Below, one piece after another: positions 1 through 7,981 of a stretch of 64,000 bases of DNA. Below the pieces are notes generated by a model, which saw only the letters and a list, made by a program, of their open reading frames with translations, did not search any database and was not told where the DNA came from. The translations under genes and the position numbers were made by a program. Numbering within the stretch: position 1 is the first letter of the stretch; each line of letters opens with the position of its first letter. The stretch is taken from NCBI GenBank assembly GCA_965276005.1, contig OZ254962.1, positions 682,001-746,000 on the forward strand, read 5' to 3'. Source of the stretch: G965232465 sp965276005. GTDB taxonomy: Bacteria; Pseudomonadota; Alphaproteobacteria; JAQWUY01.

Positions 1-572
1 CATTTATCGGCACGGTGTTTGATATGGCAGAGGGCGATGTGTCCGATATACAACAGCTGGACGATGAAACCTTTTTCATTGTGCGATTAAACACTGTTAC
101 ACCGGCACATGTGCCACCGCTTGCCGATATTAAAGACGAGGTGACAGAAAAATTTGTCGCACAAAGCAAAAGCGACACCCTAAATGCGGACTTGCAAAAA
201 TTGGCGACCTTAACCGATAAACAGGCGTTTATAACACGGGCAGAAAACCTTAACTTTGCCGTAGAAACACTTGCAAATCAACAGGCAACCGAGCTTACCG
301 ATGCCACTGTGGCGGACGCATTTAACATTAAAGTTGGCACGGCGATTACCGCTATCGACAACGACATCGGCACTGCTGTGTTTGCCGTTAGCCGCACGCT
401 GCCAGACGCAGTGCCACAGGAGCAACAGCAAGAATTCGACAATGTTGTCAAAACCAGCACCAATCCCTCTGTCATATATGCGATTCAATCTGACTTGTTG
501 GCACAAATGCCCGCCAAAATCGACCAGCAAATGGTCGATTCCATATACGGAGTCGGGGGTGTTGGACAATAA
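1..572 (+). CDS. PpiD/SurA-like peptidyl-prolyl isomerase, C-terminal part
   Basis: The reading frame is open from the left edge (codons in phase from base 3), so the gene is cut by the window; the GTG at 15 is internal. About 190 residues are visible. The first part (VFDMAEGDVSDIQQLDDETFFIVRL) looks like the end of a parvulin-type (PpiC) domain, where the enzyme switches from substrate loop to final strand. The rest is a soluble, Ala/Gln/Asp-rich helical tail as in PpiD-type periplasmic foldases. The family assists folding of outer-membrane and secreted proteins. The gene stops 3 bases before trpC, so the two are probably co-transcribed. Family assignment rests on the tail only and is moderately sure. 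Confidence 0.6.
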   Translation, partial: FIGTVFDMAEGDVSDIQQLDDETFFIVRLNTVTPAHVPPLADIKDEVTEKFVAQSKSDTLNADLQKLATLTDKQAFITRAENLNFAVETLANQQATELTDATVADAFNIKVGTAITAIDNDIGTAVFAVSRTLPDAVPQEQQQEFDNVVKTSTNPSVIYAIQSDLLAQMPAKIDQQMVDSIYGVGGVGQ

Positions 573-575
573 AAT

Positions 576-1370
576 ATGGCTGATATTTTGAAAAAGATAT
601 GTGCCGATACCCGTATTGCCATCGAAGCAGATAAAGCGGACACCCCACTAATACAAATGAAATCGATGGCACGGGATACGCCCCCTGCCAGAGGCTTTGC
701 CGATGCGTTAAGCAAAACTTGTGCAAGTGGCGGCTATGGCTTGATTGCGGAAATTAAAAAAGCCTCTCCGTCCGCCGGTGTTATCCGGGCGGACTTTCAC
801 CCGGCACAATTGGCAATTGCCTATAAACATGGCGGGGCAAGTTGTTTATCCGTACTGACCGATACCCCTTATTTTCAAGGACATCGGGCGTATTTACAAC
901 AGGTGCGGGAAGCGGTAGATCTGCCTATTTTGCGCAAAGACTTTATCATCGATCCGTACCAAATATATCAATCCCGGGTGTGGCAAGCGGATGCGATCTT
1001 GTTAATTGTGGCGTGCTTGGACGATGTACAACTGGCAACTTACGAAGCCATCGCTTTTGATTTGGGTATGACCGTGCTTGTCGAAGTACACAACGAATCA
1101 GAAATGGAACGGGCGTTGCAGCATACCACATCGCCCCTACTGGGCATTAACAACCGGGATTTAACCCGTATGGTTACCGATATTGCCACTACGGAACGCC
1201 TGTCCCCTATGGTCGATGATAGCCGTACCCTCATCTCAGAAAGCGGTCTCAAAACCCGCCAAGACCTCGACCGTATGGCACAAGCGGGGGCAAAACGATT
1301 TTTGGTTGGCGAACACTTAATGCGATTTAAAGATGTAAAGCAGGCAACAAAAACTCTCTTACATGGATAA
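576..1370 (+). CDS. trpC: Indole-3-glycerol phosphate synthase
   Basis: Converts 1-(2-carboxyphenylamino)-1-deoxyribulose 5-phosphate to indole-3-glycerol phosphate in tryptophan synthesis. The 264-residue length is standard for a monofunctional TrpC. All hallmark segments are present in order along the TIM barrel: EIKKASPSAG near residue 60 (catalytic Glu/Lys), PILRKDFI (catalytic Lys), LVEVH (Glu), GINNRDL (Asn) and ISESG (Glu-Ser), ending with the phosphate-binding FLVGEHLM. The ATG at 576 follows the upstream stop by 3 bases. No trpD, trpG or moaC lies next to it here; the gene sits between a foldase and lexA. Identification is secure. Confidence 0.96.
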   Translation: MADILKKICADTRIAIEADKADTPLIQMKSMARDTPPARGFADALSKTCASGGYGLIAEIKKASPSAGVIRADFHPAQLAIAYKHGGASCLSVLTDTPYFQGHRAYLQQVREAVDLPILRKDFIIDPYQIYQSRVWQADAILLIVACLDDVQLATYEAIAFDLGMTVLVEVHNESEMERALQHTTSPLLGINNRDLTRMVTDIATTERLSPMVDDSRTLISESGLKTRQDLDRMAQAGAKRFLVGEHLMRFKDVKQATKTLLHG

Positions 1371-1384
1371 AATCCATTTTTTGG

Positions 1385-1413
1385 TTGACAGATGTTCTGA
1401 ACAAGTGTAGAAC
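1385..1413 (+). promoter_or_regulatory. lexA promoter with SOS box
   Basis: GAAC-N7-GAAC (GAACAAGTGTAGAAC, 1399-1413) is the direct-repeat LexA operator of Alphaproteobacteria. It lies 40 bases before the lexA start codon. A perfect -35 (TTGACA, 1385-1390) is followed after 17 bases by TAGAAC (1408-1413), a plausible -10 that overlaps the second half-site. LexA bound here would block its own transcription, as in the family. Confidence 0.85.
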
Positions 1414-1452
1414 GAGTGCATGTGTAATTTAATAACTATGAGGGTATATAAG

Positions 1453-2187
1453 ATGTTAACCAAACAACAGCAAAAATTATTAACTTTCATTTACGATGAA
1501 ATGTATAACAGGGGCGTTTGCCCCTCTTATGAGGAAATGGGTGCGGCGATGTCTTTAAAGTCAAAATCTGGTGTCCACCGCCTTATTATCAGCCTTGAAG
1601 AGCGGGGTTTCATTCGCCGATTGCCAAACCGGGCACGGGCGTTGGAAATTTTAAAGAGAGCCGATGATTTGCTGCCGCCCCATATGTCGCAAAAGGCACA
1701 TCCTATGCACGCAGAATATGGCATGGGGCAAAGTGTGGCACCCAGTATGGCACATATCGCTCCGCCGCCGCCAAAAAAGGATTTTAAATTGCCGTTTATG
1801 GATACGGCAGAGGTGCCCATGTTGGGTAAAATCGCCGCTGGCACCCCCATCGAAACTATCAGCACCCCCGATTACAACATAGGCTTTCCCATGAGCATGT
1901 TGGGCAATGCCGAAGAACATTACGCCTTGCAAGTGGATGGCGATTCGATGGCGGGGGCGGGAATACACGATGGCGATACCGTACTGGTTGCCAAGTGCAG
2001 CACCGCCCGTGATGGCGATGTGGTGGTTGCCCTTGTCGACCGTGAAGAAGCCACCTTAAAAACCCTGTTCCGACACGGTAAAGAAATACATTTACAACCG
2101 GCAAACCCAAACTATGAAACCCAAGTATATGACACCCATCGGGTGCAAATACAAGGGCGGTTAATCGGCTTGTTACGCATTTATTAA
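1453..2187 (+). CDS. lexA: LexA repressor (SOS regulator)
   Basis: Represses DNA-damage genes and is inactivated by RecA-stimulated self-cleavage. The start at 1453 gives MLTKQQQKLL, the usual alphaproteobacterial LexA N-terminus, and a GAGGG ribosome site lies 9 bases upstream; an in-frame ATG at 1420 would sit between the SOS box and this site and is unlikely. Residues 1-67 form the winged helix (SKSGVHRLIISLEERGFIRRLPNRARALE). Cleavage should occur at Ala129-Gly130, with the catalytic dyad Ser165 (GDSM) and Lys203 (ATLKTLF). The linker at residues 70-115 is long and rich in Pro, Met and His. The stop is 1 base from that of convergent comEC. Confidence 0.96.
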   Translation: MLTKQQQKLLTFIYDEMYNRGVCPSYEEMGAAMSLKSKSGVHRLIISLEERGFIRRLPNRARALEILKRADDLLPPHMSQKAHPMHAEYGMGQSVAPSMAHIAPPPPKKDFKLPFMDTAEVPMLGKIAAGTPIETISTPDYNIGFPMSMLGNAEEHYALQVDGDSMAGAGIHDGDTVLVAKCSTARDGDVVVALVDREEATLKTLFRHGKEIHLQPANPNYETQVYDTHRVQIQGRLIGLLRIY

Positions 2188-2188
2188 G

Positions 2189-4087
2189 TTATTGCGGTAT
2201 GTTTATCTTTATGCCTTGATAGGCGTTTATGATTCTGTCCGCTTTGTCAAAACTGGCGGTGTTGCAGTGCCTTAAAACAGCGTTTGGGGCGATAATGAAC
2301 CGGTACTCTGGACGGTTGCATGTGGGGTTGTGTTCGACAAAATTCTTTGGTGTGTATAGCACCCCGTTTATCGCACATTGTCTTGTGCATTTGTTATCGA
2401 TGAATGTGCTTATGCCTGTTTGCTTACGCAGGGCATCGGTAAAGTAAAAACTGTTTTTCGTTGGGATAACATATGCCTGTTGGTGTCGTATGGCGATGTG
2501 CCCTTGACGGCTGATGATAATGTCGGGGCGGTTATCTGGATATGTCAACACGACACCAATCGCTATCAGCATACAACTTATACCCGTTTTCTTATACCCC
2601 GTATACACCGCACATACCATCGCCAGCACAAACCCAAGCACCGCCCACAGGGGAATATGTCCCGTGTAGTAGACACTGTGGGGTAAATCGTATATCACAT
2701 ACGCCCAATCCAACAACACAGACAATAAAAATTCGACTCCATATAGGCTATATCCCGACCCAAACAGTACATATTCGAACACTGATACCATTAACAACGG
2801 CACAATCGCCACCGCCATCATCGGTACCGCTATCATATTGGCAAGCACACTGTATATGGCAACCGTGCCAAAATGGTACGCAGAAAACGGCAATGTCACC
2901 AACATCGCCACCGTCGATGCCACAAACACATGATACGCCATTGCCCATATACCCCGATTATAACGGATGTAAGAAAACACCGCTACCAACCCCAAAACAG
3001 CCATAAAAGACAGCTGAAAACTGACACTAAACAGGCTTTCTGGGGTAAACAGCAAAATGGCACTGGCAACAACCGACACCGAGCGGATGGTAAACGCCTT
3101 GCCATGTGTCAGCACCCCCAACACCACAATTGCCCCCATTGAAAACGCCCGCACCGTTGGAGTGGGAAAATCCGCAACCATCGCATATAAAAACGCCACC
3201 ATCAAACTGATAACAGACGCATACGACTTTATCGGATATGCGGTGAAAAATTGCGGGGTTACCAGACAACAAAAACTGCGGATAAACAGGTACACCGCCC
3301 CCATAACCAACCCCAAATGTAGTCCAGATATGGCGAGCAAATGTGCCAAACCACTGCCCCTTAAAGCCCGCACATCGTCCGCATCGATGCCCACTCGATT
3401 GCCGCTAATGAGAGCAATGGCAACGCCGCCGATTCTGTCCGACATGTGCGTATATATATGCTGGGCAATACGATAGGCAAATGCGGGCGATTGAGAGTCT
3501 ATAACCGCTATATCCCCAACCCCCTTGCCAAAAGCAGCAATGCCATTGTAGGTGGCAAAACGGCGAAAATCAAAAGCATCTGGAATAATCGGTGGTGCCG
3601 GCGGATATAAACGGGCGTTTAACGATACCACCTTAGGATAGGGTAAAGATATATCCTGTGCAACGGGTATCCCTTTGACATTTAACCGTATATCCCCCTG
3701 TATCCGCTCCCCGTCAACGATAACATCTTGCAGGCGAATTTGTGTTTTATTGGGGGCGTAGCGAACGGTTTTCAAAGTGCCTTGTACGGTAACTTGTTGC
3801 GGTGTGCCTTGCCATATATCAGCAAACACAAATACGGATTTCCATACAAAAACCCCTGTGCCGACACATACCACCATACCCGCATACGCCACATATCGTA
3901 TTTGGGTATAAACACGGGCAAATACGGTGCATAAACACAATGCCGCTACCGTTATAAAACCCGTCACCAGCGGCGACAACAGCGATACCACCGCAGGGGT
4001 TATACCGATGCCGATTGCCAGCAAAAAAGGCATCATATATACAAACTTGTCATATAGCAGCAGATGGGTACGGTACAGAAACATCAT
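2189..4087 (-). CDS. comEC: ComEC/Rec2-family DNA-uptake channel
   Basis: Polytopic inner-membrane protein of 632 residues. In order it shows N-terminal hydrophobic helices, a soluble OB-like domain (about residues 75-190, VTVQGTLKTVRYAPNKTQIRL) and a Competence domain with the diagnostic LLAISGLHLGLVMGAVYLF followed by many membrane helices. A short soluble tail of about 110 residues follows; the metallo-beta-lactamase domain of longer ComEC proteins is absent, as in many alphaproteobacterial versions. In competent bacteria ComEC passes single-stranded DNA into the cytoplasm; whether this organism is competent cannot be told. No clear ribosome site precedes the ATG at 4087, so an internal start such as the MM near residue 18 is possible. 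Confidence 0.88.
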   Translation of the reverse strand: MMFLYRTHLLLYDKFVYMMPFLLAIGIGITPAVVSLLSPLVTGFITVAALCLCTVFARVYTQIRYVAYAGMVVCVGTGVFVWKSVFVFADIWQGTPQQVTVQGTLKTVRYAPNKTQIRLQDVIVDGERIQGDIRLNVKGIPVAQDISLPYPKVVSLNARLYPPAPPIIPDAFDFRRFATYNGIAAFGKGVGDIAVIDSQSPAFAYRIAQHIYTHMSDRIGGVAIALISGNRVGIDADDVRALRGSGLAHLLAISGLHLGLVMGAVYLFIRSFCCLVTPQFFTAYPIKSYASVISLMVAFLYAMVADFPTPTVRAFSMGAIVVLGVLTHGKAFTIRSVSVVASAILLFTPESLFSVSFQLSFMAVLGLVAVFSYIRYNRGIWAMAYHVFVASTVAMLVTLPFSAYHFGTVAIYSVLANMIAVPMMAVAIVPLLMVSVFEYVLFGSGYSLYGVEFLLSVLLDWAYVIYDLPHSVYYTGHIPLWAVLGFVLAMVCAVYTGYKKTGISCMLIAIGVVLTYPDNRPDIIISRQGHIAIRHQQAYVIPTKNSFYFTDALRKQTGISTFIDNKCTRQCAINGVLYTPKNFVEHNPTCNRPEYRFIIAPNAVLRHCNTASFDKADRIINAYQGIKINIPQ

Positions 4088-4094
4088 TTTATTA

Positions 4095-4123
4095 TTGGCT
4101 TTTGTGGGTTTTTTAGGTATATA
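4095..4123 (+). promoter_or_regulatory. gltX promoter candidate
   Basis: TTGGCT (4095-4100), 17 bases, then TATATA (4118-4123), with an overlapping TATACT at 4120-4125. It lies in the 92-base gap between divergent comEC and gltX and leaves a leader of about 50 bases before the gltX ATG. Confidence 0.5.
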
Positions 4124-4179
4124 CTATACGCACTTTATAGCACACAACCCGCAAGATTTACACGGAAATAGGATTTTTT

Positions 4180-5517
4180 ATGACTGTTATCACCCGTTTT
4201 GCCCCGTCGCCCACAGGATTTTTACATATTGGTGGGGTACGGACTGCCCTGTTTAATTATTTGTTTGCCCGCCACCACAGAGGTACATACCTAGTACGCA
4301 TCGAAGACACCGACAAACGCCGATCGACCCCCGAAGCGGTGCAGGCGATTTTAAACGGCTTGCAGTGGATGGGGCTGTCATCCGATAAAGCAGTGGTATA
4401 CCAATCACACAACATCGACCGCCATGAACAGGTTGTTACCCAGCTGCTAAACGAAGGCAAAGCCTATTATTGTTATGCCAGTGCCAAACAACCACAACAC
4501 ATGCAACATACGGACGCATCGCCCCGCAAAGACACTGCCCCTGTGGTACGCCTAAAATGTCCCACACAAGGGCAAACGGTCATCGAGGATTTGGTGCAAG
4601 GCACTGTTACCGTCGACAACAGCCAGCTAGACGACTATATTTTGATGCGTTCTGACGGCACCCCTACCTATATGTTATCGGTTGTGGTCGACGATATAGA
4701 CATGGGAATCACCCATATTATTCGAGGCGATGACCACTTAAACAATGCGTTCCGCCAACTGCATTTGTTTCACGCCATAGGTGCCAAAGCCCCCAAATTC
4801 GCTCATATTCCCTTGATACATGGCACTGATGGCAAAAAGCTATCGAAACGGCATGGGGCATTGGGGATAGACGCTTACCAAGACATGGGATATGTGCCAC
4901 AAGCCCTAAAAAATTACCTGTGCCGATTGGGCTGGTCGCATGGGGACGACGACATCTTTTGCGAACAGCAAGCCATCGACTGGTTCGACACCGATGCCAT
5001 TGGCAAATCTCCGTCCCGTATGGATTTTGAAAAACTGGCACACATCAACGCCCATTATATTCGGCAAATGGACACCGATACCCTACTGCCATTAGTCCTA
5101 GCCGAATTGGGCGATATTTCCGACACGGCTGTATCCCGCATCACCAAGGGGCTGGACAGTATCAAAAGCCGGGCAACGGTTATGGGCGATTTTCACGCCT
5201 TGTGTGCGTTTTACATCGCCGCCCCCACATTTCCCCTAGCCGATACAAAAGCCCAAAATATGATAAAGGAAAATGCCGCAGACATCTTAGCCCCTATCGT
5301 AACCTTATTACAGCCCGTTACCGATTGGACGGCACACACATTAGAAAACACCATACAAAACCACATTGCCGATAACGGTCTCAAATTCGGGGTCGTAGCC
5401 CCGCCCATACGGGCAACTTTGGCAGGCACTGTAAAAAGCCCTAGTCTGTTCGAAATAATGGAAATTTTAGGCAAACAAGAAACCCTATACAGATTAAATG
5501 CCTTAAATAGGGTATAA
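4180..5517 (+). CDS. gltX: Glutamate-tRNA ligase
   Basis: Charges tRNA with glutamate using ATP. A class I synthetase of 445 residues. The HIGH-type motif is HIGG (residues 16-19, within FAPSPTGFLHIGGVRTAL) and the KMSKS-type motif is KLSKR in DGKKLSKRHGALG. The catalytic core also shows DDYILMRSDGTPTYMLSVVVDD and HIIRGDDHLNNAFRQ. The C-terminal third is the helical anticodon-binding region. Many Alphaproteobacteria carry two GltX copies, one of which can charge tRNA-Gln or support the amidotransferase route; the sequence alone does not say which this is. The order lexA-comEC-gltX-gltA is a familiar alphaproteobacterial arrangement. Confidence 0.95.
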   Translation: MTVITRFAPSPTGFLHIGGVRTALFNYLFARHHRGTYLVRIEDTDKRRSTPEAVQAILNGLQWMGLSSDKAVVYQSHNIDRHEQVVTQLLNEGKAYYCYASAKQPQHMQHTDASPRKDTAPVVRLKCPTQGQTVIEDLVQGTVTVDNSQLDDYILMRSDGTPTYMLSVVVDDIDMGITHIIRGDDHLNNAFRQLHLFHAIGAKAPKFAHIPLIHGTDGKKLSKRHGALGIDAYQDMGYVPQALKNYLCRLGWSHGDDDIFCEQQAIDWFDTDAIGKSPSRMDFEKLAHINAHYIRQMDTDTLLPLVLAELGDISDTAVSRITKGLDSIKSRATVMGDFHALCAFYIAAPTFPLADTKAQNMIKENAADILAPIVTLLQPVTDWTAHTLENTIQNHIADNGLKFGVVAPPIRATLAGTVKSPSLFEIMEILGKQETLYRLNALNRV

Positions 5518-5533
5518 ATGGGGTGAATTGATG

Positions 5534-5562
5534 TTGATTTTTAACAAATACTTTCTTATAAT
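5534..5562 (+). promoter_or_regulatory. gltA promoter
   Basis: TTGATT (5534-5539), 17 bases, then a perfect TATAAT (5557-5562). It lies between gltX and gltA and gives a leader of about 38 bases with an AGAGGGA ribosome site before the ATG at 5607. gltA can therefore be transcribed on its own. Confidence 0.7.
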
Positions 5563-5606
5563 GCCCCCACGATGCATAATTTAGTACACACAAACAAGAG
5601 GGACAT

Positions 5607-6902
5607 ATGATGCTAGAACGCACAGGCAAAACAGTTACATTAACCGATAACCAAACAGGCGACACATTTGACTTCGACATTTTTGATGGCACCGTTGGGC
5701 CCAGTGTCGTTGACATGCGGTCTTTTTACAGCAAGACCGGTATGTTTACCTTTGATCCGGGCTATACATCCACCGCTTCTTGTCGCAGTTACCTAACCTA
5801 TATCGACGGCGACAAAGGGGAGTTGTCCCACTGTGGATACACCATTCAGGATTTAACCAACTCGTGTACTTATATGGAAGTGTGTTACCTGTTGTTTCAC
5901 AAACAGTTGCCCAATGCAGAACAATACGACACTTTTGTCACCGCATTCAAACAACATATGAGCGTCAGCGACAATATCAAAGCCCTATTTAAAACCTTCG
6001 ATAAAGACGCCCACCCTATGGGTATGTTAATGGCGGCTATGGCGGCGATTTCCACCGAATACCACGCCCATATCGACATAAGCGATGCCGCAAACCGCCA
6101 ACAAGTGGCACTGCAGATTATTGCCAAAATCCCCACCCTATCGGCAATGGCTTATAAACACTCTGTTGGTGCAGATTTTGTCCCCCCCCGTTCGGATATA
6201 AACTATGCGGAAAACTTTTTGCATATGCTGTTTTCCACACCCGATGCAGATTTTGACATCAAAGCCGATGTGGCGACCGCATTAGACAAAATTTTCATAT
6301 TACACGCAGATCACGAACAAAATGCCTCTACTTCGACCATGCGTTCCGTAGCCTCCAGCGAAGCCAATCCCTTCGCCAGTGTCGCCGCCAGTATCGGATC
6401 GTTGTGGGGACCTTCACACGGCGGTGCCAATGAAGCGGTGCTCAGTATGTTAGAACATATCGAATCGCCAAATAATATCGACCATTACATCGCCCGTGCC
6501 AAAGACAAAGACGATTCGTTCCGCCTGATGGGTTTTGGGCATCGTGTGTACAAAGAGCTGGATCCCCGGGCAGGCGTTTTAAAACAATCTGCCCACGCCG
6601 TGTTACGGGCAACGGGTGCGGTAAATAACCCGTTGTTTGACTTGGCGGTGCAGCTGGAAAAAATCGCCACCCAAGACCCGTATTTTGTATCCCGTAAACT
6701 GTTTCCCAATGTGGACTTTTATTCTGGTATTATCCTAAGTGCCATTGGGTTGCCCGCAAAAATGTTCACCGTGCTATTTGCCATGTCCCGCTGTGTGGGT
6801 TGGGTGGCACAGTGGCTAGAATTGATGGAATCGCCATTTTTCCGCATTGCCCGCCCCCGCCAGTTGTTTATCGGAGAACAACCAAAAAAATTGCACAGAT
6901 AA
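5607..6902 (+). CDS. gltA: Citrate synthase (type II)
   Basis: Condenses oxaloacetate with acetyl-CoA at the entry of the TCA cycle. The 431-residue length and the N-terminal beta-rich segment match the hexameric, Gram-negative type II enzyme. Active-site segments are present: HEQNASTSTMR, SLWGPSHGGANEAVL (catalytic His), MGFGHRVYKELDPRA (second His) and FPNVDFYSGI (catalytic Asp). Two adjacent ATG codons (5607 and 5610) follow an AGAGGGA ribosome site; either could be used. The gene ends 13 bases before the stop of the convergent ArsR gene, and no hairpin terminator is visible there. Confidence 0.97.
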   Translation: MMLERTGKTVTLTDNQTGDTFDFDIFDGTVGPSVVDMRSFYSKTGMFTFDPGYTSTASCRSYLTYIDGDKGELSHCGYTIQDLTNSCTYMEVCYLLFHKQLPNAEQYDTFVTAFKQHMSVSDNIKALFKTFDKDAHPMGMLMAAMAAISTEYHAHIDISDAANRQQVALQIIAKIPTLSAMAYKHSVGADFVPPRSDINYAENFLHMLFSTPDADFDIKADVATALDKIFILHADHEQNASTSTMRSVASSEANPFASVAASIGSLWGPSHGGANEAVLSMLEHIESPNNIDHYIARAKDKDDSFRLMGFGHRVYKELDPRAGVLKQSAHAVLRATGAVNNPLFDLAVQLEKIATQDPYFVSRKLFPNVDFYSGIILSAIGLPAKMFTVLFAMSRCVGWVAQWLELMESPFFRIARPRQLFIGEQPKKLHR

Positions 6903-6915
6903 AAAATGTCTGCTG

Positions 6916-7257
6916 CTATGTACAGTCCCGAATGTGATGGGCAAGATCGCTTATAATGTGATATATGTGATAATCGGACAGGCTGTAGTACTGGTGGCGA
7001 CCGCATTTGCGGACTTTTAGGATTCGCAACTCCCGCAGCTGGCGTAAATTGTGCGATACCAAAGATTGGCTACTACCCGTAAGTTCGACGATCTCGCCGA
7101 CTGTGCATTCGCAGTTTAAACACACAAGCACCATTTTTAGTCGGCTTTCATTAGACAAAATCTGAAACACAGTCGCCATTTGCTGAATCGGCAACTGGGC
7201 AAAATCCAAAGGCTCCGTATGACAAATCGTATGTGTGCAATCCGTATCTGTATCCAT
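6916..7257 (-). CDS. ArsR/SmtB-family metal-sensing repressor
   Basis: A 113-residue winged-helix regulator. The frame stays open upstream through the tRNA gene on the other strand, but homology-like sequence begins at the ATG at 7257. The recognition helix is SSQSLVSHNLRQLRELRIL. The last helix carries Asp95-x-His97-x10-His108-x2-Asp111, the spacing of the alpha-5 zinc site of SmtB/CzrA (Asp-x-His-x10-His-x2-Glu/His). The alpha-3 region has three cysteines (CLNCECTVGEI, Cys46, Cys49, Cys51) where CadC/ArsR types bind soft metals, and the N-terminal arm adds Cys7, His9, Cys12 and His13. Family members release DNA on metal binding. No metal transporter adjoins it, so its target is elsewhere. 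Confidence 0.85.
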   Translation of the reverse strand: MDTDTDCTHTICHTEPLDFAQLPIQQMATVFQILSNESRLKMVLVCLNCECTVGEIVELTGSSQSLVSHNLRQLRELRILKVRKCGRHQYYSLSDYHIYHIISDLAHHIRDCT

Positions 7258-7303
7258 AACACGGTAACAATGCACAAAAACATAACAAAATGCAATAAAA
7301 TAC

Positions 7304-7331
7304 TTGCAATACACAAAAAAAATGGTATAAA
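7304..7331 (+). promoter_or_regulatory. tRNA-Arg promoter
   Basis: TTGCAA (7304-7309), 16 bases, then TATAAA (7326-7331), ending 12 bases before the mature tRNA 5' end. Confidence 0.65.
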
Positions 7332-7343
7332 TGAAACGCATCA

Positions 7344-7420
<77 letters not shown>

Positions 7421-7428
7421 CTTACAGA

Positions 7429-7453
7429 AGCCTTGTAAATCAAGGCTTTTTTT
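7429..7453 (+). terminator. Intrinsic terminator after tRNA-Arg
   Basis: AGCCTTG (7429-7435) pairs with CAAGGCT (7441-7447) around a 5-base loop and runs into seven T. Confidence 0.9.
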
Positions 7454-7484
7454 GTGTTTTATGGGGTGTATTTTGGGGGTGATT

Positions 7485-7655
7485 ATGGATAAGTTAAAAA
7501 ATGCTGATACAGTGGGGGCGGTTGTTATGGCTGGTTCGTTTGGTGCCTTGTGGGATACCGTTGCGGTGGTTGTTTATGTGTTTGCGGTGTGGGTATTGAA
7601 AAACCTGTATAATCGCCTGTATTGTTGTTGCCGTTGCGGTGGGGGTTTGTTGTAA
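7485..7655 (+). CDS. Small single-pass membrane protein, paralogue A
   Basis: A 56-residue protein starting at ATG 7485, preceded by a GGGGGTG ribosome-like site. It has a short charged head (MDKLKNADTVG), one hydrophobic helix of about 25 residues and a Cys/Gly-rich tail (CCCRCGG). The core DKLKNADTVGAVVMAGSFGALWDTV aligns without gaps with the next small gene (DRLKNNDTVGSVVTAGLLGALWGTV), and this similarity supports both being real genes. I do not recognise the family. It is followed by a coiled-coil/TM protein on the same strand. Confidence 0.55.
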   Translation: MDKLKNADTVGAVVMAGSFGALWDTVAVVVYVFAVWVLKNLYNRLYCCCRCGGGLL

Positions 7656-7788
7656 AAAGTTTGTAAAATGCTGCCCCCCGATTTTGCGGATTGTCCGTTG
7701 TGCGTATCCAACCCCCACAAGTTTTTTTCATTTTGCCTTATTGGGTTTTACCTTTATTTATGTTGCATTATATTTGTTTATATTTATC
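7656..7788. other. Intergenic stretch between small membrane-protein genes
   Basis: No supported gene. The complementary strand of about 7680-7730 translates to CGGWIRTTD, the kind of spurious peptide that tRNA-like DNA gives, but no cloverleaf can be folded, so at most a tRNA relic is present. Confidence 0.4.
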
Positions 7789-7818
7789 TTGACACTTGCT
7801 ATATGGGTGTAGTATGAT
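7789..7818 (+). promoter_or_regulatory. Promoter of small protein B, predicts a leaderless mRNA
   Basis: Perfect TTGACA (7789-7794), 18 bases, then TATGAT (7813-7818). The start codon at 7825 begins 7 bases after the -10, where transcription normally starts, and no ribosome site fits between. Confidence 0.6.
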
Positions 7819-7824
7819 TCGCTT

Positions 7825-7965
7825 ATGATTATAGATAGGTTAAAAAATAATGATACGGTTGGGTCGGTTGTTACCGCTGGTTTACTTGGTGCCTTGTGGG
7901 GTACAGTTGGGGCGGTGTTGCTTGCCTTTTCGGTGGTTGTAATATTTGCGAAAGAATCTATTTAA
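7825..7965 (+). CDS. Small single-pass membrane protein, paralogue B
   Basis: A 46-residue protein (MIIDRLKNNDTVGSVVTAG..., ending FAKESI) with a polar head and one hydrophobic helix (residues 20-41). It matches paralogue A over 35 residues but lacks the Cys-rich tail. The stop is 17 bases from the start of the coiled-coil protein gene, so the two are probably one transcript. The promoter just upstream places the transcription start on the ATG. Function is unknown; size and topology resemble small membrane partners or holin-like peptides, but no family match can be made by eye. Confidence 0.6.
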   Translation: MIIDRLKNNDTVGSVVTAGLLGALWGTVGAVLLAFSVVVIFAKESI

Positions 7966-7981
7966 AGGGGAAGGAAAAATC

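Noticed and set aside
7656..7740. A second tRNA downstream of small protein A
   Set aside because: A T-arm-like segment can be imagined, but no acceptor or anticodon stem pairs.
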